This document shows, piece after piece, positions 48,243 through 59,235 of a DNA stretch of 64,000 nt. A program made the position numbers and the translations under genes. How positions within the stretch are numbered: the first letter of the stretch is position 1; the number at the start of each line of letters is the position of its first letter. Location of the stretch: assembly GCF_000305935.1 (NCBI RefSeq), contig NC_018870.1:1907001-1971000 (forward strand), read 5' to 3'. The notes beneath the pieces are model-generated. The model searched no databases, had not been told where the DNA came from, and saw only the letters and a program-made list of their open reading frames with translations. The DNA is from Thermacetogenium phaeum DSM 12270 (GTDB lineage: Bacteria; Bacillota; DSM-12270; Thermacetogeniales; Thermacetogeniaceae).

Positions 48243-48723
48243 GTGCGCCTTATGTCCTACAAGAGAAGAAATTACTCCGGCCTGTTTCAGGGAAAGCCCG
48301 TCAACCGTTTTCAGAGCATACCAGGGATTAACATCAATATCGATACCATGAAGACGATCGGCTCCCTCTACCTGCTGGGTCCGTTCCTCCGGGCCCTGGG
48401 CGTCCGGGATATCGTGGACAGGATCGTGCCCATGGAACGTAATGTCGAGAGAGGGCTAACCCATGGCCAGGTGATCGAGCAACTGGTTCTAAACCGTCTC
48501 AACGATCCCTGCCCGCTTCTGCACATTGAAGAATGGGCTGAGGCAAGAGGCGTCCTGGAACTCTACGGAATACCGCCTGATAAGCTGAACGACGACAGGG
48601 TGGGAAGGGCGTTGGATGCAATTGCTCCCTACGAAAACGATATCGAAGAAGCCATCGTGCTCGGCGTTCTTTCCCGCTTCGGCAAAATCGATACAGACCA
48701 GATACTCTGGGACCTCACCTCTT
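48243..48723 (+). pseudogene. IS1634-type transposase, 5' part (DUF4277)
   Basis: N-terminal DUF4277 region: GLTHGQVIEQLVLNRLNDP then LHIEEWAEARGVLELYGI and RVGRALDAIAPYENDIEEAI. It ends at IS21 insertion just after DQILWDLTS, in the middle of the catalytic core. The visible stop at 48744 lies in IS21 sequence. Confidence 0.88.
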
Positions 48724-48794
48724 TGTCAACGGCGCTTGAAAATTGACCCCTTTTGGCGCTCGAATTTTGACCCCATTAGACTGAAACAAATAAA

Positions 48795-49642
<848 letters not shown>

Positions 49643-50957
49643 ATCCAGGCTTCTGACCTCAACCTCAGGTAGCGGAGCAGCCGGTTTCTTGGTGGCATCC
49701 TGTTTTTCTGATAGGCCTCGATAGTGCTCCATGTTCATGATGACCTGGTGCTTGCTCTCCGCCTTGCGGTGGGTGGCGATCAGTTCTCCCTGGTGGTAGA
49801 TAGATATCAGGTCGCCTCCATCCTGCAGTTCTATGGTCTGGTGTACGTACCTCCAGGGCACCGAATAGCGGCTGGATGCGTAGGAGACAAGGCAGTCGGT
49901 AGCCACCCTGCGCATCTGCCAATCTTGCAGAACATATGGCGGCCTGCTGGTAAGGGGCCGGAGGTTTTCCCGCCGGAAGGGCGCCGCCGGCTGCTCGTGA
50001 GTTGTGCCGTGAATCTGCTGGTCGGTTACCTCCCTGATCCAGGCCAGTACCTGCTCGTTGGCAGATGCCAGGGACGGGAACTCCTGACCGGTCAGGAATG
50101 ATCTTTTAACATACTTCACACCCGACTCGACCTTGCCTTTTGTCCTGGCGCGGTACGGCCGGCACAGCCGTGGGGTGTAGCCGTAGTATTGGGAGAAGTC
50201 TTCGAACTTCGGATTAATCCTGGCATTTACAGTCGCCCGGTCAAGGACGATGGTTCTGGGATTGTCATAGAGAATCTCTTCGGGAATGCCTCCAAACCAG
50301 GCAAACGCATGCTCATGGCAGGCGATCAGAGTGAACAGCTTCTCGTCCAGGGTGAACTCCACGTAGATCGCCCTGGAGAAGCCGAGCACCATGACGAAGA
50401 TGTGGACCCCGGTCAGACGGCCTCCGAGCATGATCTTCTTGCTGCCCCAGTCCACCTGCGCTTGCAGCCCGGGAGAGGTTTCAAAGCAAGTTGTTGCCGC
50501 CTCGAGCTGGCGGTGGGTCTCCCTTAGCGGGCGCACCGCCTCTTTGACCAGGGTGTAGCCTCCTGCATAGCCCATCTTTTTGATTTCCCTGAAGAGGCTG
50601 GTGGCATTAAAGTCCAACTGCGGAGCCCGCTCAATCAGGAACGGCATGAATTCAGACAGCAGGCCGGGTTTACAATTTTCCCGCTGATAAGGCTTGTAAG
50701 ACTCGCTACGCAAGGCTTTTCTGACGGTGTTCTTGCTGATCATTAGTTCTTTGGAGATCTTTTTTATAGATTTCCCCATTTTGCGCATGATGCAGATATC
50801 TCTACCCAAAGATCATGTGTTAGCATTTGATTCTCTCTCCCATACTCATTATCATGGGAGATGGTTTCTGCTTGCCCCATTTTGTTACCTCCTTTTTTGA
50901 TGGAGGGGGGTCAGTTTTCATCCGCCATATGGGGTCATTTTATCACCGCCAATGACA

Positions 50958-52099
50958 TTCTTTCTACTTTGAAGGGGACTACATTGAGGAGCGAACTGAT
51001 CAGACTCGGCTACAGTCGTGACCAGAAGAAGGACAAGAAGCAGGCGGTGGTGGAGCTGAACGTGACGGCCAAGGGGGGTATTCCCCTATGCCACCGTCTC
51101 CTCCCCGGCAACGCCTCCGACCAGAAAGAGGCCTTAAAGAACCTGGAGACGCTGAAGAAGCGGCTCAAAAAGAAAGACTTTTTAATCATCGGCGACCGGG
51201 CGATGATGACCAAGCCCAATCTGGCCGCACTGCTCAGAAAAAAGATGAAGTTCCTGGGGCCGCTTGCCTGCAAGGACAGGGAATTCATCCTCAGCTTCCC
51301 CGAGGAACAGTTCCAGCCCCTGGCCTACACCTCGGCCAAGGGCAAAGGCGGCTACTCCGGGATCGACACCACCTACAGCTTCACCCACGATGGCAGGCAT
51401 TACACCTGCAGAGCGGTGGTCGTAAAGAGCGATGATCTCTACAACCAGCAGCGCAAGACCCTTGATAAACAGCTCGATAAAATAGCTAAGAGACTCGACA
51501 AGATAAAGGGCTCCTTAAACACCCGCAAGTTCAAGAATAGGGAGTACGTGATCGGCCAGATCAACAAGGCCTTCGAAGGCCACGGCAACCTGCGACCGCT
51601 GTTTAACATCAGTCTTGAGGGCGAAAACGGCAGTCTCGACCTTAGCTGGAGCTACAACCCGGAGATGCTGGAGCAGCAGCACCGCCTCCTGGGGAAGTAC
51701 ATCCTGGCCACCAGCCTGGCGAGAGCGACCCACGATGCAAACCAGGTGCTGGAGGGGTACAAGTCCCGTCACCGGGTCGAAGCCCGATTCCGGACGACGA
51801 AGAGCACCCTCAAGATCAGGCCGGTGTTCCTGCAGTCAGACGATCGGATCAGATCCCTGGTTCTGGTCAATATCATCGCCCTTATAGTCTATGCCCTGAT
51901 CGAGTATGTCTGCCAGCAAGAAGGGCTCGCTAAATCGGCCAAGCAGGCGCTTTTTATGTTCCGCATACCGGCCATTGTCACCCTGACCGTCAATGGTCAG
52001 GTAGTTCAGCAGATCGGTAATATCAAGCCGTTTATGCATGATATATTAGATGCCTTGAATGTCAAACCAATGGAGTTGGATGACATGGATACTGGTTGA
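50958..52099 (+). pseudogene. IS1634-type transposase, 3' part
   Basis: Continues FYFEGDYI from the IS21 right junction. A one-base insertion near 50992 (ATTGAGG for ATTAGG) shifts to the frame RSELIRLGYSRDQKKDKK, which runs to 52099. The catalytic core KKKDFLIIGDRAM, the SYNPEMLEQQHRLLGKY block and the HRVEARFRTTKSTL region (late Glu) are intact. So this transposase carries a frameshift besides the IS21 insertion. Confidence 0.88.
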
Positions 52100-52189
52100 A
52101 GCTAAATCCAATCCTCTTGAACCCTAAATTTTTAAAAAATCCTCTTCATCGAGGTTTAGATAGATTCCGCTGAAAAAGTCAGCCAAAAA

Positions 52190-53319
52190 GTTCCTTGACA
52201 ATGCATATAAATCAAGGGATTTCGGCTCCTGTGGCGAATTGTCTAAGGAGAAGAAAACAAAACAAACGCACAGGAGGAAATCCCTATGTTGATCATGGTT
52301 CGACGCAAAAGCCCAGTTTCCTGCGGGGGTGAAAAATAATGCTGCGAATCCGGCAGGAAGAAAGCCGACAAATATCACTGGTGGATTTGCTATTGCCGCC
52401 CGAGGTGCTTGAGCTTCCGGACGATCTGGCCAAACTGGACGCCTGGCTGGATGATGAGCGTTTCTTCACACCATCGGGACAAATACCATCGGTGTCTGGG
52501 GCGGCCCTCCGTACCGGCGGAAACCTATTTGCGCATGGTCGCCCTCAAGCACCAGTATGATCTCAGCGACCGGCGCCTTTGTGCCCTGGTCAACGACCGG
52601 ATCAGCTGGCGCCGGTTCTGCCGGATTCCCTGGGACAGGCCGGTGCCCCATCCCAGCAGTCTGTCCAAGATCCGCCAGCGATTAGATGCCGGCGGCAGTG
52701 ACCACATGGTCGAATTAAACGCCCACCTGGTCCGAAAGCAGGTGAATGCCGGTCAGCTGATCCTGCCGAACCGTTTGGTGAGTATTTTTGACCCTGAGGC
52801 CCGGCCCATCAAACGCGGCAAGGCACACCGGGAAACCGAGTTCGGCTACAAAGGGAAAGTGCAGAGTGGCTGGTGACCGAGTACGACGTGATGATAGGCA
52901 ACCCTCCGGATAAAGAACTGCTCGTCCCCGGGGTCAAGGAACACATTCAGCGCACCGGGCGAGTGTCTGAAGGCACAGCTACCGACCGGGGGTTCTGGGC
53001 TCCCGCCAACGAACGCGCTTTAAAGAAAATGGGGGTAAAAAAAGTCAGCCTGCCCTTTAAAGGCAAACGCAGCCGCCGGCGCAACGAACACGAGCGCCAG
53101 TCCTGGTTCCGTCGGCTTCAGCGCTGGCGGGCCGGTCAAGAAGGAACAATCAGTTAGCTGAAAAGGCGCTACGGGCTCGGCCGGACTCTTTACCGGGGAC
53201 TGAACGGCTGCCGGCGCTGGGTGGGCGGAGCCATCTGGGGATATAACCTGAACCGGGTAGCCAGGCTGATCTAAGCCAGGCAGTAGTGCCAAACCATGAT
53301 CAAGTTGTCAAGGAGCAAC
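52190..53319 (+). mobile_element. Decayed DUF772-type insertion sequence
   Basis: A related pair of ends, GTTCCTTGACAA at 52190-52201 and TTGTCAAGGAGCAAC at 53305-53319 (inverted), bracket the broken transposase. Boundaries are tentative. Confidence 0.55.
52339..53274 (+). pseudogene. DUF772/IS1182-like transposase, multiple frameshifts
   Basis: Frames 52339-52560 (QISLVDLLLPPEVLELPDDL), 52409-52876 (LRMVALKHQYDLSDRRLCALV and SIFDPEARPIKRGKAH) and 52873-53157 (ATDRGFWAPANERALKKMGV, RRNEHERQSWFRRLQRWRAG) are consecutive pieces of one transposase. A stop at 53155 is followed in frame by RYGLGRTLYRGLNG to about 53274. Not functional. Confidence 0.85.
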
Positions 53320-54171
53320 CTACAGACCGCAAAAGTAATTAGCGTCTACAAAAGAGAGATAAAAGTGGAGTTTGATAATGGTAAACGGCAGAGAATTCCG
53401 AATGGGCAATACTTTAAATCTCAGGTCGAGGCTGAACAACATTGTTATAGAGTGGCAAATGATGCCTGGAGAAGGGAATGTGTAAATAGGTTACTAAATG
53501 ATCCTCCCGAACAACTATTGCCAAATTTCAGACCAAGAATTACCGGCAATCCGTTAAGGTTTGCAGAAAGAAATATGATGTTTGTAGCTCAAAGTAATGT
53601 CTGGGGAAGTGAAGTTAACGAGCAAAAAATTATTCAAGTTATAGCAATGACGTTTGAAGACATTGAGATGCTGATTGGGATGTTAGAGATCTTAGCATTT
53701 ATGAACGACTATGCCAAAAAGTTGATCGGCAAATATTTCGTGGTGGAATTGAACAGTATTTTTGGTTTACTTAGTAAACTTAAGGATTTAAATAAAGAAT
53801 ATGCACAACTCGAGTACCAAGATATGCTTAAAGAGATAGATCGTTTAGAAAAAAAATATAAATTTCGGTTCATTAGGGATAAGATCGCAGCACATAAAGA
53901 TAGCAATATTGACCTAAAAAGTTATATTAATATCTGGAATGCTATCAACTACATCTCTCTAAATGAATACTGGACGATGTTCGTTACCCACGTAGACAAG
54001 GTTCTAATGAAGTACTATCCAAATGAGAAGAAAATCTATTTTCTTATGCGGCAACAACCACTGGAAGGTGCAATAGCGACAACGAGCAAAGGAAATGAGT
54101 ACATTCCCTTTTTTGGTTTCGAGATAATAGGCTGCCCGCAGGGTAGAGGGCTGGTGGCTGGACACCGGTAA
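53296..54171 (+). CDS. HEPN-like hypothetical protein, 5' end supplied by an IS terminus
   Basis: 291 codons, AT-rich and unlike neighbours. A mostly helical protein with [12 protein letters not shown] near residue 195, an R-x5-H motif of the type seen in HEPN RNases. The first eight or so codons coincide with the terminal repeat of the upstream IS and there is no proper ribosome binding site, so the gene may have lost its true start. The last dozen codons ([13 protein letters not shown]) run into an unrelated fragment, so the C-terminus may be replaced too. Function unknown; abortive-infection type defence is a guess. Confidence 0.5.
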   Translation: MIKLSRSNLQTAKVISVYKREIKVEFDNGKRQRIPNGQYFKSQVEAEQHCYRVANDAWRRECVNRLLNDPPEQLLPNFRPRITGNPLRFAERNMMFVAQSNVWGSEVNEQKIIQVIAMTFEDIEMLIGMLEILAFMNDYAKKLIGKYFVVELNSIFGLLSKLKDLNKEYAQLEYQDMLKEIDRLEKKYKFRFIRDKIAAHKDSNIDLKSYINIWNAINYISLNEYWTMFVTHVDKVLMKYYPNEKKIYFLMRQQPLEGAIATTSKGNEYIPFFGFEIIGCPQGRGLVAGHR

Positions 54172-54227
54172 AAAGGACGACATCCTGGAGGCCAACCGGG
54201 CGGTCCACGCGGTCCACGGAGATGAGC
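54140..54227 (+). pseudogene. Fragment of a glucose-1-phosphate nucleotidyltransferase gene (rmlA-like)
   Basis: An 88-bp stretch, in a frame different from the HEPN-like gene, reads [22 protein letters not shown] when split over two lines: [14 protein letters not shown] then ILEANRAV. This is the conserved DTG-x-DxLLEAN segment of glucose-1-phosphate thymidylyltransferases. Nothing else of the gene is present. Confidence 0.65.
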
Positions 54228-55088
54228 TTAGTGATCCAGAGCCCATTCAATAATCGCGAAATCGCAACTGCCTTTTGGATTATCGTATTCCTGACATTCG
54301 CGTTACGAAAGGCCGATATACGCAAATCATTTGCGGCAGTTCTGCGAGCATTCTGCCAATTTAAGATTCTCTTATCAGTCTGCCTTATGGTGCTTTATAC
54401 CGGAGCCGCTGTGATGCTACTCGCTGCCATTGGTCTATGGAATGTTTCTCTTCTTAAAGATACCATCGTGTGGTTATGTGTTAATGCTATGGCAATGATG
54501 ATGCGCATTATTACATCGGATGATGCTGAGAATATCTTCCGGAAGATACTGACCGACAGCTTCAAGATTGTAATTGTCCTCGAGTTCCTCGTCAATACTT
54601 ACGCATTTTCGCTCCCTACTGAATTCGTCTTCGTACCGATACTTACATTGCTTGCGATGGTTGACGTATTTGTGAGATCTGACGAGAAATACTCTGCGGT
54701 CGCAAAAATGACCCAAAGGGCGCAGATGGTTATTGGCATCGTTATTTTGGCGATCACAGTTAGCCGCGCCATTTCTAACTTCCAGAATCTCCTCAGTTTG
54801 GATACCTTCAGAAGCATTGCATTGGCTCCGCTTCTTTCCTTGCTATTCACGCCATTTGTTTACGTCATGGTATTAATTTCTAAGTACGAGCTTGTATTTT
54901 TGAGGCTTAATTTTGGTATGGAAAAAGAGAGGGGGTTGAAGCGGTATGCGCGACGCCGCATCCTGATATATGCTGGTCTCAGCCTGAGAAAGCTCCAGCA
55001 TCTTCTTAGAAACCATGCAGGTGATCTAATGCGTATCCAGACTGAAGCTGACGTTGACCGTCTTGTGCAGCGGAGAGTCGACCCGTGA
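54222..55088 (+). CDS. Integral membrane protein, unknown function
   Basis: 288 residues with six or so hydrophobic segments (for example [49 protein letters not shown]). It ends in a soluble basic tail with [28 protein letters not shown]. No family recognised. Base use is AT-rich, as in the preceding HEPN-like gene, suggesting a shared foreign origin. Start uncertain; GGAG is immediately before this ATG. Confidence 0.6.
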   Translation: MSLVIQSPFNNREIATAFWIIVFLTFALRKADIRKSFAAVLRAFCQFKILLSVCLMVLYTGAAVMLLAAIGLWNVSLLKDTIVWLCVNAMAMMMRIITSDDAENIFRKILTDSFKIVIVLEFLVNTYAFSLPTEFVFVPILTLLAMVDVFVRSDEKYSAVAKMTQRAQMVIGIVILAITVSRAISNFQNLLSLDTFRSIALAPLLSLLFTPFVYVMVLISKYELVFLRLNFGMEKERGLKRYARRRILIYAGLSLRKLQHLLRNHAGDLMRIQTEADVDRLVQRRVDP

Positions 55089-55115
55089 TTTATATGAAAT
55101 CCTGAACGGCCTGGT

Positions 55116-55234
55116 CAACTGCCTGATCTCCAAAGTGAAGCAGCTCGACTAGGACCTGGAGTTCGTCGTCATCTACTGCCGGGAAATAAGCAGGATAATA
55201 AAGGCGGAGGTTGGCGTTGCCGGTTTTGGCAGGG
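55116..55234 (+). pseudogene. Duplicated fragment of the downstream methyltransferase gene
   Basis: The stretch reading NCLISKVKQLD, stop, DLE...REISRIIKAE matches the intact gene at 57785-57906 (NCLISEVKLLDYDLE, EINRIIKAE) at both DNA and protein level, but with a stop codon (TAG) and several substitutions. It is a degenerate second copy 2.67 kb upstream. Confidence 0.8.
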
Positions 55235-55411
55235 AGATGTTACATCCGAAAAGGAGAGGAAGCTCCTTATCGTGATCCGCTACAGGTCTAACTGCGTCCA
55301 AGCAGTGGAAAATAGTACCATAATTAATTAACCTGTGGTATACTTAAATTGCCGTGTTGCGGGAAAGTAAATAGGGGATGAGATGTCTAAATCTATGTAG
55401 GGGGTTTATAA
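55235..55411. other. Short gap before the MntA/HepT pair
   Basis: Non-coding, AT-rich toward the right, and probably holds the promoter of the MntA/HepT pair (AATTAATTAACCTGTGGTATACTT region near 55322-55345). GGGGGTTTATAA precedes the start. Confidence 0.4.
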
Positions 55412-55795
55412 ATGGGTACACAAAGTGATGAACTGGCTGCTTATTACGCGAAAAAATACCCTTTGACCTTTGTCGATGATTTTTCAGAAACTGACTCCTC
55501 CCTGACAGAGCGTTATAAGGAAGCCTGGCAGGTTGCTGCCAGGGCTGCAGCCATCTTAAAAGAGCGATATGGCGCCCAAAAAGTGGTGGCTTTCGGCTCA
55601 CTTGTAGACCGCACCCGCTTTACGCGCTGGTCCGATGTTGACCTGGCGGCATGGGGCATCCCGGACGACCGATTCTATGCCGCAGTGGGGGCGGTGACGG
55701 GTATTAGTAAAAAATTTAAAGTTGACCTGGTAGACCCGGAAGATTGTCGCACATCTTTGCGCAGCGTTATTGAAAGCGAAGGAGTCGAGCTGTGA
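55412..55795 (+). CDS. MntA-type nucleotidyltransferase antitoxin
   Basis: 127 residues. The minimal nucleotidyltransferase core VVAFGSLVDRTRFTRWSDVDLAAWG gives GS-x10-DxD. A second acidic strand follows (KVDLVDPED). In MntA-HepT modules the antitoxin adenylylates the HEPN toxin and silences it. The next gene overlaps by 4 bp (GTGA) and is the HEPN partner. Confidence 0.85.
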   Translation: MGTQSDELAAYYAKKYPLTFVDDFSETDSSLTERYKEAWQVAARAAAILKERYGAQKVVAFGSLVDRTRFTRWSDVDLAAWGIPDDRFYAAVGAVTGISKKFKVDLVDPEDCRTSLRSVIESEGVEL

Positions 55796-56334
55796 AAAAG
55801 AAGTTCCTCGCCCTGGCCGGCCGCATCCGGGATGAACTCGCTGAAATCCAGCAGGCCGTCGACCGGGCACGAGCCGGATGGGAACGGTATCAGCTTACAG
55901 GTGATGATTTTTACCTTGACAGCGTAGCCTTTAATCTTCACAGCTTTTATACGGGGCTGGAAAGGATTTTTGAACAAATTTCCATCAATGTGGAGCATAG
56001 TAAGCCAGAGGGGCAAAACTGGCATCAGGAGCTTTTGCGCCAGATGGCGGTTGAGATTGAACTGATACGCCCATCTGTCATCTCCAGGGAAACCAGGTTC
56101 AGCCTGGATGAATACAGGGGCTTCCGACATATTGTTCGCAACATATATACCTTCCATCTTTCTCCTAAACGCATTAAGCCTTTAGTGGATAATCTTGTTG
56201 AAGTGTGGGAGCGCACAAAAGGGGAACTTGAAAGGTTTCTTCTTTTCATTGAAGCAAGGTGCAGTGAAAAGTTGACAACTGTAGAGCACGGGCGCATGAA
56301 TACTTGTAACGGAAAAACCGGTAAAAGTATGTAA
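55792..56334 (+). CDS. HEPN-domain toxin (HepT-like)
   Basis: 180 residues, helical. The HEPN motif is RHIVRNIYTFHL (R-x5-H plus Y), near residue 113, within YRGFRHIV. Such toxins are RNases, often cutting tRNA. The start GTG overlaps the MntA gene stop. The last 25 residues are poorly conserved-looking. Confidence 0.85.
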   Translation: MKKKFLALAGRIRDELAEIQQAVDRARAGWERYQLTGDDFYLDSVAFNLHSFYTGLERIFEQISINVEHSKPEGQNWHQELLRQMAVEIELIRPSVISRETRFSLDEYRGFRHIVRNIYTFHLSPKRIKPLVDNLVEVWERTKGELERFLLFIEARCSEKLTTVEHGRMNTCNGKTGKSM

Positions 56335-56368
56335 ATTATTTAAGGGGCTAACCCAGGGAGGCGGGGCT

Positions 56369-57281
56369 ATGATGCGAGCGCAAAAAGAAGCGCCTGAGTA
56401 CCAAGATTCCGTATATCAAGTCTTCTTTAACTTAATGATAGGAAAATTCTTTCTAGTCTCGAAATTATTATTTAGGAGGGGGATGTTATTGCTTGCGACA
56501 GAAATCAAATTAAAAATATCGACTCTACAACGGATAATCAGAAAGAAACTTGATGCCTATACTCCTGAAACAGTTTCTATGCCATTTCACTATAGATTAC
56601 TCGGTAAAGATACATGTGCAATGTTTTCGTTCCTGCAGTCGATGAATACAACATTTGGAATGTCTATTTGGGAGCAAGTTGCAGAAATATTTAAGCAAAA
56701 AGAGCAAAACTCGAAGTGAAAAGACAATATCATCTAACTGGGGAAATCGACCAGGATACTGAGGCTCTGATTAGACATATCCACCTCAAACTGAGAAAAG
56801 GAGAAACGATTCCAGATAAAGACGAGGAGATAGAATTAATCAGGCATTCGATTAAACCTGGTGTTAAAAACAAAAGATCCCGACCGCGTGGTTGATCTAT
56901 TTGTTAAGATTGGAAACAAGGAAAATTATTTCGATATAACAGCAAATCAGTTAAGCCCAACATGAAAGAGTTTGCGGCTTTGAAGCTAAAACTTCTTAGA
57001 TGGGCAGGACTTCGTTTCGGCCAGGACTGAAATGCAAAAGTTATCACAAGGCTTGCCATCCCTTATAATCCCTATGAACACGAGCCATATGAAGATGACC
57101 ACTTAAAGGGTTGTTTGACCTCAACAGAGGAGAGATCCTTGTTGGGGAAGAGTTCTGAAATTTTGTTTCATGCGACAATATTTATGAGGAACTGCTAGAT
57201 GTTTTTAAAGCAGTTGGTGACGAAATCAGATTGGTGACGAAATCAGAGACGAAATCTATGAAAAATTCAAACAGATAAGAT
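56369..57281 (+). pseudogene. Decayed TdeIII-family type II restriction endonuclease
   Basis: Starts from an ATG near 56483 with AGGAGG upstream and reads KLKISTLQRIIRKKL, then FHYRLLGKDTCAMFSFLQS. The frame stops at 56719. Matching sequence goes on in other frames: HLTGEIDQDTEALIRHIHLKLRKG and IELIRHSIKPGVKNK, then VDLFVKIGNKENYFDIT. Later KPNMKEFAALK-like sequence and a DEIRDEIYEKFKQIR end follow. A 17-bp tandem duplication (TTGGTGACGAAATCAGA at 57214-57247) is one of the lesions. TdeIII-type enzymes cut GGNCC. Confidence 0.75.
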
Positions 57282-57305
57282 AACAAACGGAGGTTTAGAG
57301 GGATT

Positions 57306-58910
57306 ATGAACGACCTGCTGGACTTAAACGAAGCCGCCGCCTGGGCTTCAGAATTTACAAACAAATATGTCACACCGACCAACATCAGCTACCTCCTCCA
57401 GTACGGCAAGGTCAAAAAGTACAGCTGGAACGGGAAAACCCTTGTGAGCGTTGAGGAACTCAAGAAGTACTACGAAGAGTATTACTCGGAACTGCGAGAA
57501 AGGTACGAGGAGCGTCTAGGCGGCGACATCAATTGGGCACTGTCGTTTGCCCGGGTGAAGGAGAAAGAAACCACAAAGCACGTCCACCGGCTGCACCCTT
57601 ATAAGGGAAAATTCATCCCGCAGCTGGTGGAGTATTTCCTGGACGGCCACACCGATGACTTCAAGCGAGACGTCTACTTTCGCCCCGGAGACATCATCCT
57701 CGACCCCTTCGCCGGCTCCGGGACGACCCTCGTCCAGGCCGCCGAGCTCGGAATGCATGCGATCGGGCTGGACATATCATACTTCAACTGCCTGATCTCC
57801 GAAGTGAAGCTACTCGACTACGACCTGGAGACCATTGCCGCCCACTGCCAGGAGATAAACAGGATAATCAAAGCGGAGAGCAGCAGACTTGCCGGCTTTG
57901 ATAGAGAACTGTCAGAACTGGTTTCTTCCATAAACGACGAATTTTTCCCTTCACCGGAATTCAAGTACAGCCTGGCGCGGGGAACGGTTGACGAAAACAG
58001 GGTGGTGTCGGAGGCACTCACCTGTCTGAAGGATAAGTATGATGCTTTGATCAACAGGTACGGCGTGGAATTGAAGGGCAGACTGACGGGATCGGATTTC
58101 CTCGACACCTGGCTGGCCGCTCCGGTTCTTCGAGAGGCTCTGGCCGCAAGGAAGTATTTAAACAGGGTTGAATCTGAAAAAGAACGGAAGCTTCTCACCG
58201 TAATCCTGTCCAGGACGATCCGCTCCTGCCGGTTGACCCCGCATTATCAACTGGAGCTGCTGAATAAACCCGTCTCCGGGCCTTATTACTGCTACAAGCA
58301 CAGGAAGATTTGCAAGCCGATCCTCTCAATGGCCAGGATCTTCGGCAGGTATTCCCGGGATACCATCAACAGGCTCGCCGAATTCGGCAGGCTGAAAAAA
58401 GATGCCTTTTCTGCAGTGATCGATGGAGATTCAAGGTTCATCAACATCTTCGAAGAAGTTAAGAAGAGAAATGAAGATTTCTACAAACTGCTGATCAATA
58501 AACGAATAAAAGGCATTTTCACGTCACCGCCCTACGTCGGGCAGCTCGATTACCATGCCCAGCACGAGTACGCCTACGAGCTTTTCGGCTTCAACAGGCG
58601 CGACGATCAGGAAATAGGCAGGTCCGGCAGGGGGAAGGGAAGCAAAGCCAGGGAGGAGTACATCGAGGGGATCGCCGACGTTCTTTTGAACAGCAAAAGG
58701 TACCTGGCGGATGATTTTCACGCATTCATCGTGGCCAACGACGAATACGGACTATATCCTGAGATCGCCCGCCGTGCCGGCCTGAAAATTGTACAGGAGT
58801 TCAAGCGCCCGGTGCTGAACAGAACCTCCAGAGACAGGAATCCCTACGGAGAAAGCATTTTTCATATGGTGAACAATGGTTCTAATTCGACTTCTCCAGA
58901 CCCAGACTGA
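57306..58910 (+). CDS. Site-specific DNA methyltransferase (partner of the TdeIII remnant)
   Basis: 534 residues. AdoMet motif I DPFAGSGTTLVQAAELG at about 137, motif IV TSPPYVGQLDYHAQHEYA at about 407. The TSPPY form suggests N4-cytosine (or N6-adenine) methylation. A long helical section between them probably holds the target recognition domain; the first 60 residues look like a small HTH/excisionase-like module. GGAGG lies before the start. It is intact while its endonuclease is not, so it is an orphan modification enzyme. Confidence 0.88.
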   Translation: MNDLLDLNEAAAWASEFTNKYVTPTNISYLLQYGKVKKYSWNGKTLVSVEELKKYYEEYYSELRERYEERLGGDINWALSFARVKEKETTKHVHRLHPYKGKFIPQLVEYFLDGHTDDFKRDVYFRPGDIILDPFAGSGTTLVQAAELGMHAIGLDISYFNCLISEVKLLDYDLETIAAHCQEINRIIKAESSRLAGFDRELSELVSSINDEFFPSPEFKYSLARGTVDENRVVSEALTCLKDKYDALINRYGVELKGRLTGSDFLDTWLAAPVLREALAARKYLNRVESEKERKLLTVILSRTIRSCRLTPHYQLELLNKPVSGPYYCYKHRKICKPILSMARIFGRYSRDTINRLAEFGRLKKDAFSAVIDGDSRFINIFEEVKKRNEDFYKLLINKRIKGIFTSPPYVGQLDYHAQHEYAYELFGFNRRDDQEIGRSGRGKGSKAREEYIEGIADVLLNSKRYLADDFHAFIVANDEYGLYPEIARRAGLKIVQEFKRPVLNRTSRDRNPYGESIFHMVNNGSNSTSPDPD

Positions 58911-59235
58911 TCCTGACTGCACGGTCCACCTGCTGCATCCTTTCAGCAGAAAGGCTTCCCAATTTCTTAATCAAACGGGACTTGTCTACCGTGAGTATCT
59001 GGCTGGCGTTGACCATGCTGTCCCTCTCCAGTCCCCCCTCACCCGCGGAAAGCCGCACTAAAAAGGGGTAGGTTCTTTCGAAAGCTGCGCTGATCGCCGC
59101 CACGATGGTAGTCGGGCTATACCTGTTACCCACATCGTTCTGAATAATAAGAGCAGGTCGAAAACCTGCCTGCTCGCTACCTCGCGCTGGGTTGAAGTCC
59201 ACCAGGAAAACGTCGCCGCGTTTAACCACGGTCAC
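58882..59235 (-). CDS. mazF: MazF/PemK-family mRNA interferase toxin
   Basis: 117 residues from GTG 59235. KRGDVFLVDFNPARGSEQAGFRPALIIQNDVGN is the family start when split as KRGDVFLVDFNPARGSEQ and AGFRPALIIQNDVGN; TIVAAIS and DSMVNASQILTVDKSRL follow. The start overlaps the antitoxin gene by 14 bp. The 3' end converges on and overlaps the methyltransferase gene by 29 bp. Confidence 0.92.
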   Translation of the reverse strand: MTVVKRGDVFLVDFNPARGSEQAGFRPALIIQNDVGNRYSPTTIVAAISAAFERTYPFLVRLSAGEGGLERDSMVNASQILTVDKSRLIKKLGSLSAERMQQVDRAVRISLGLEKSN

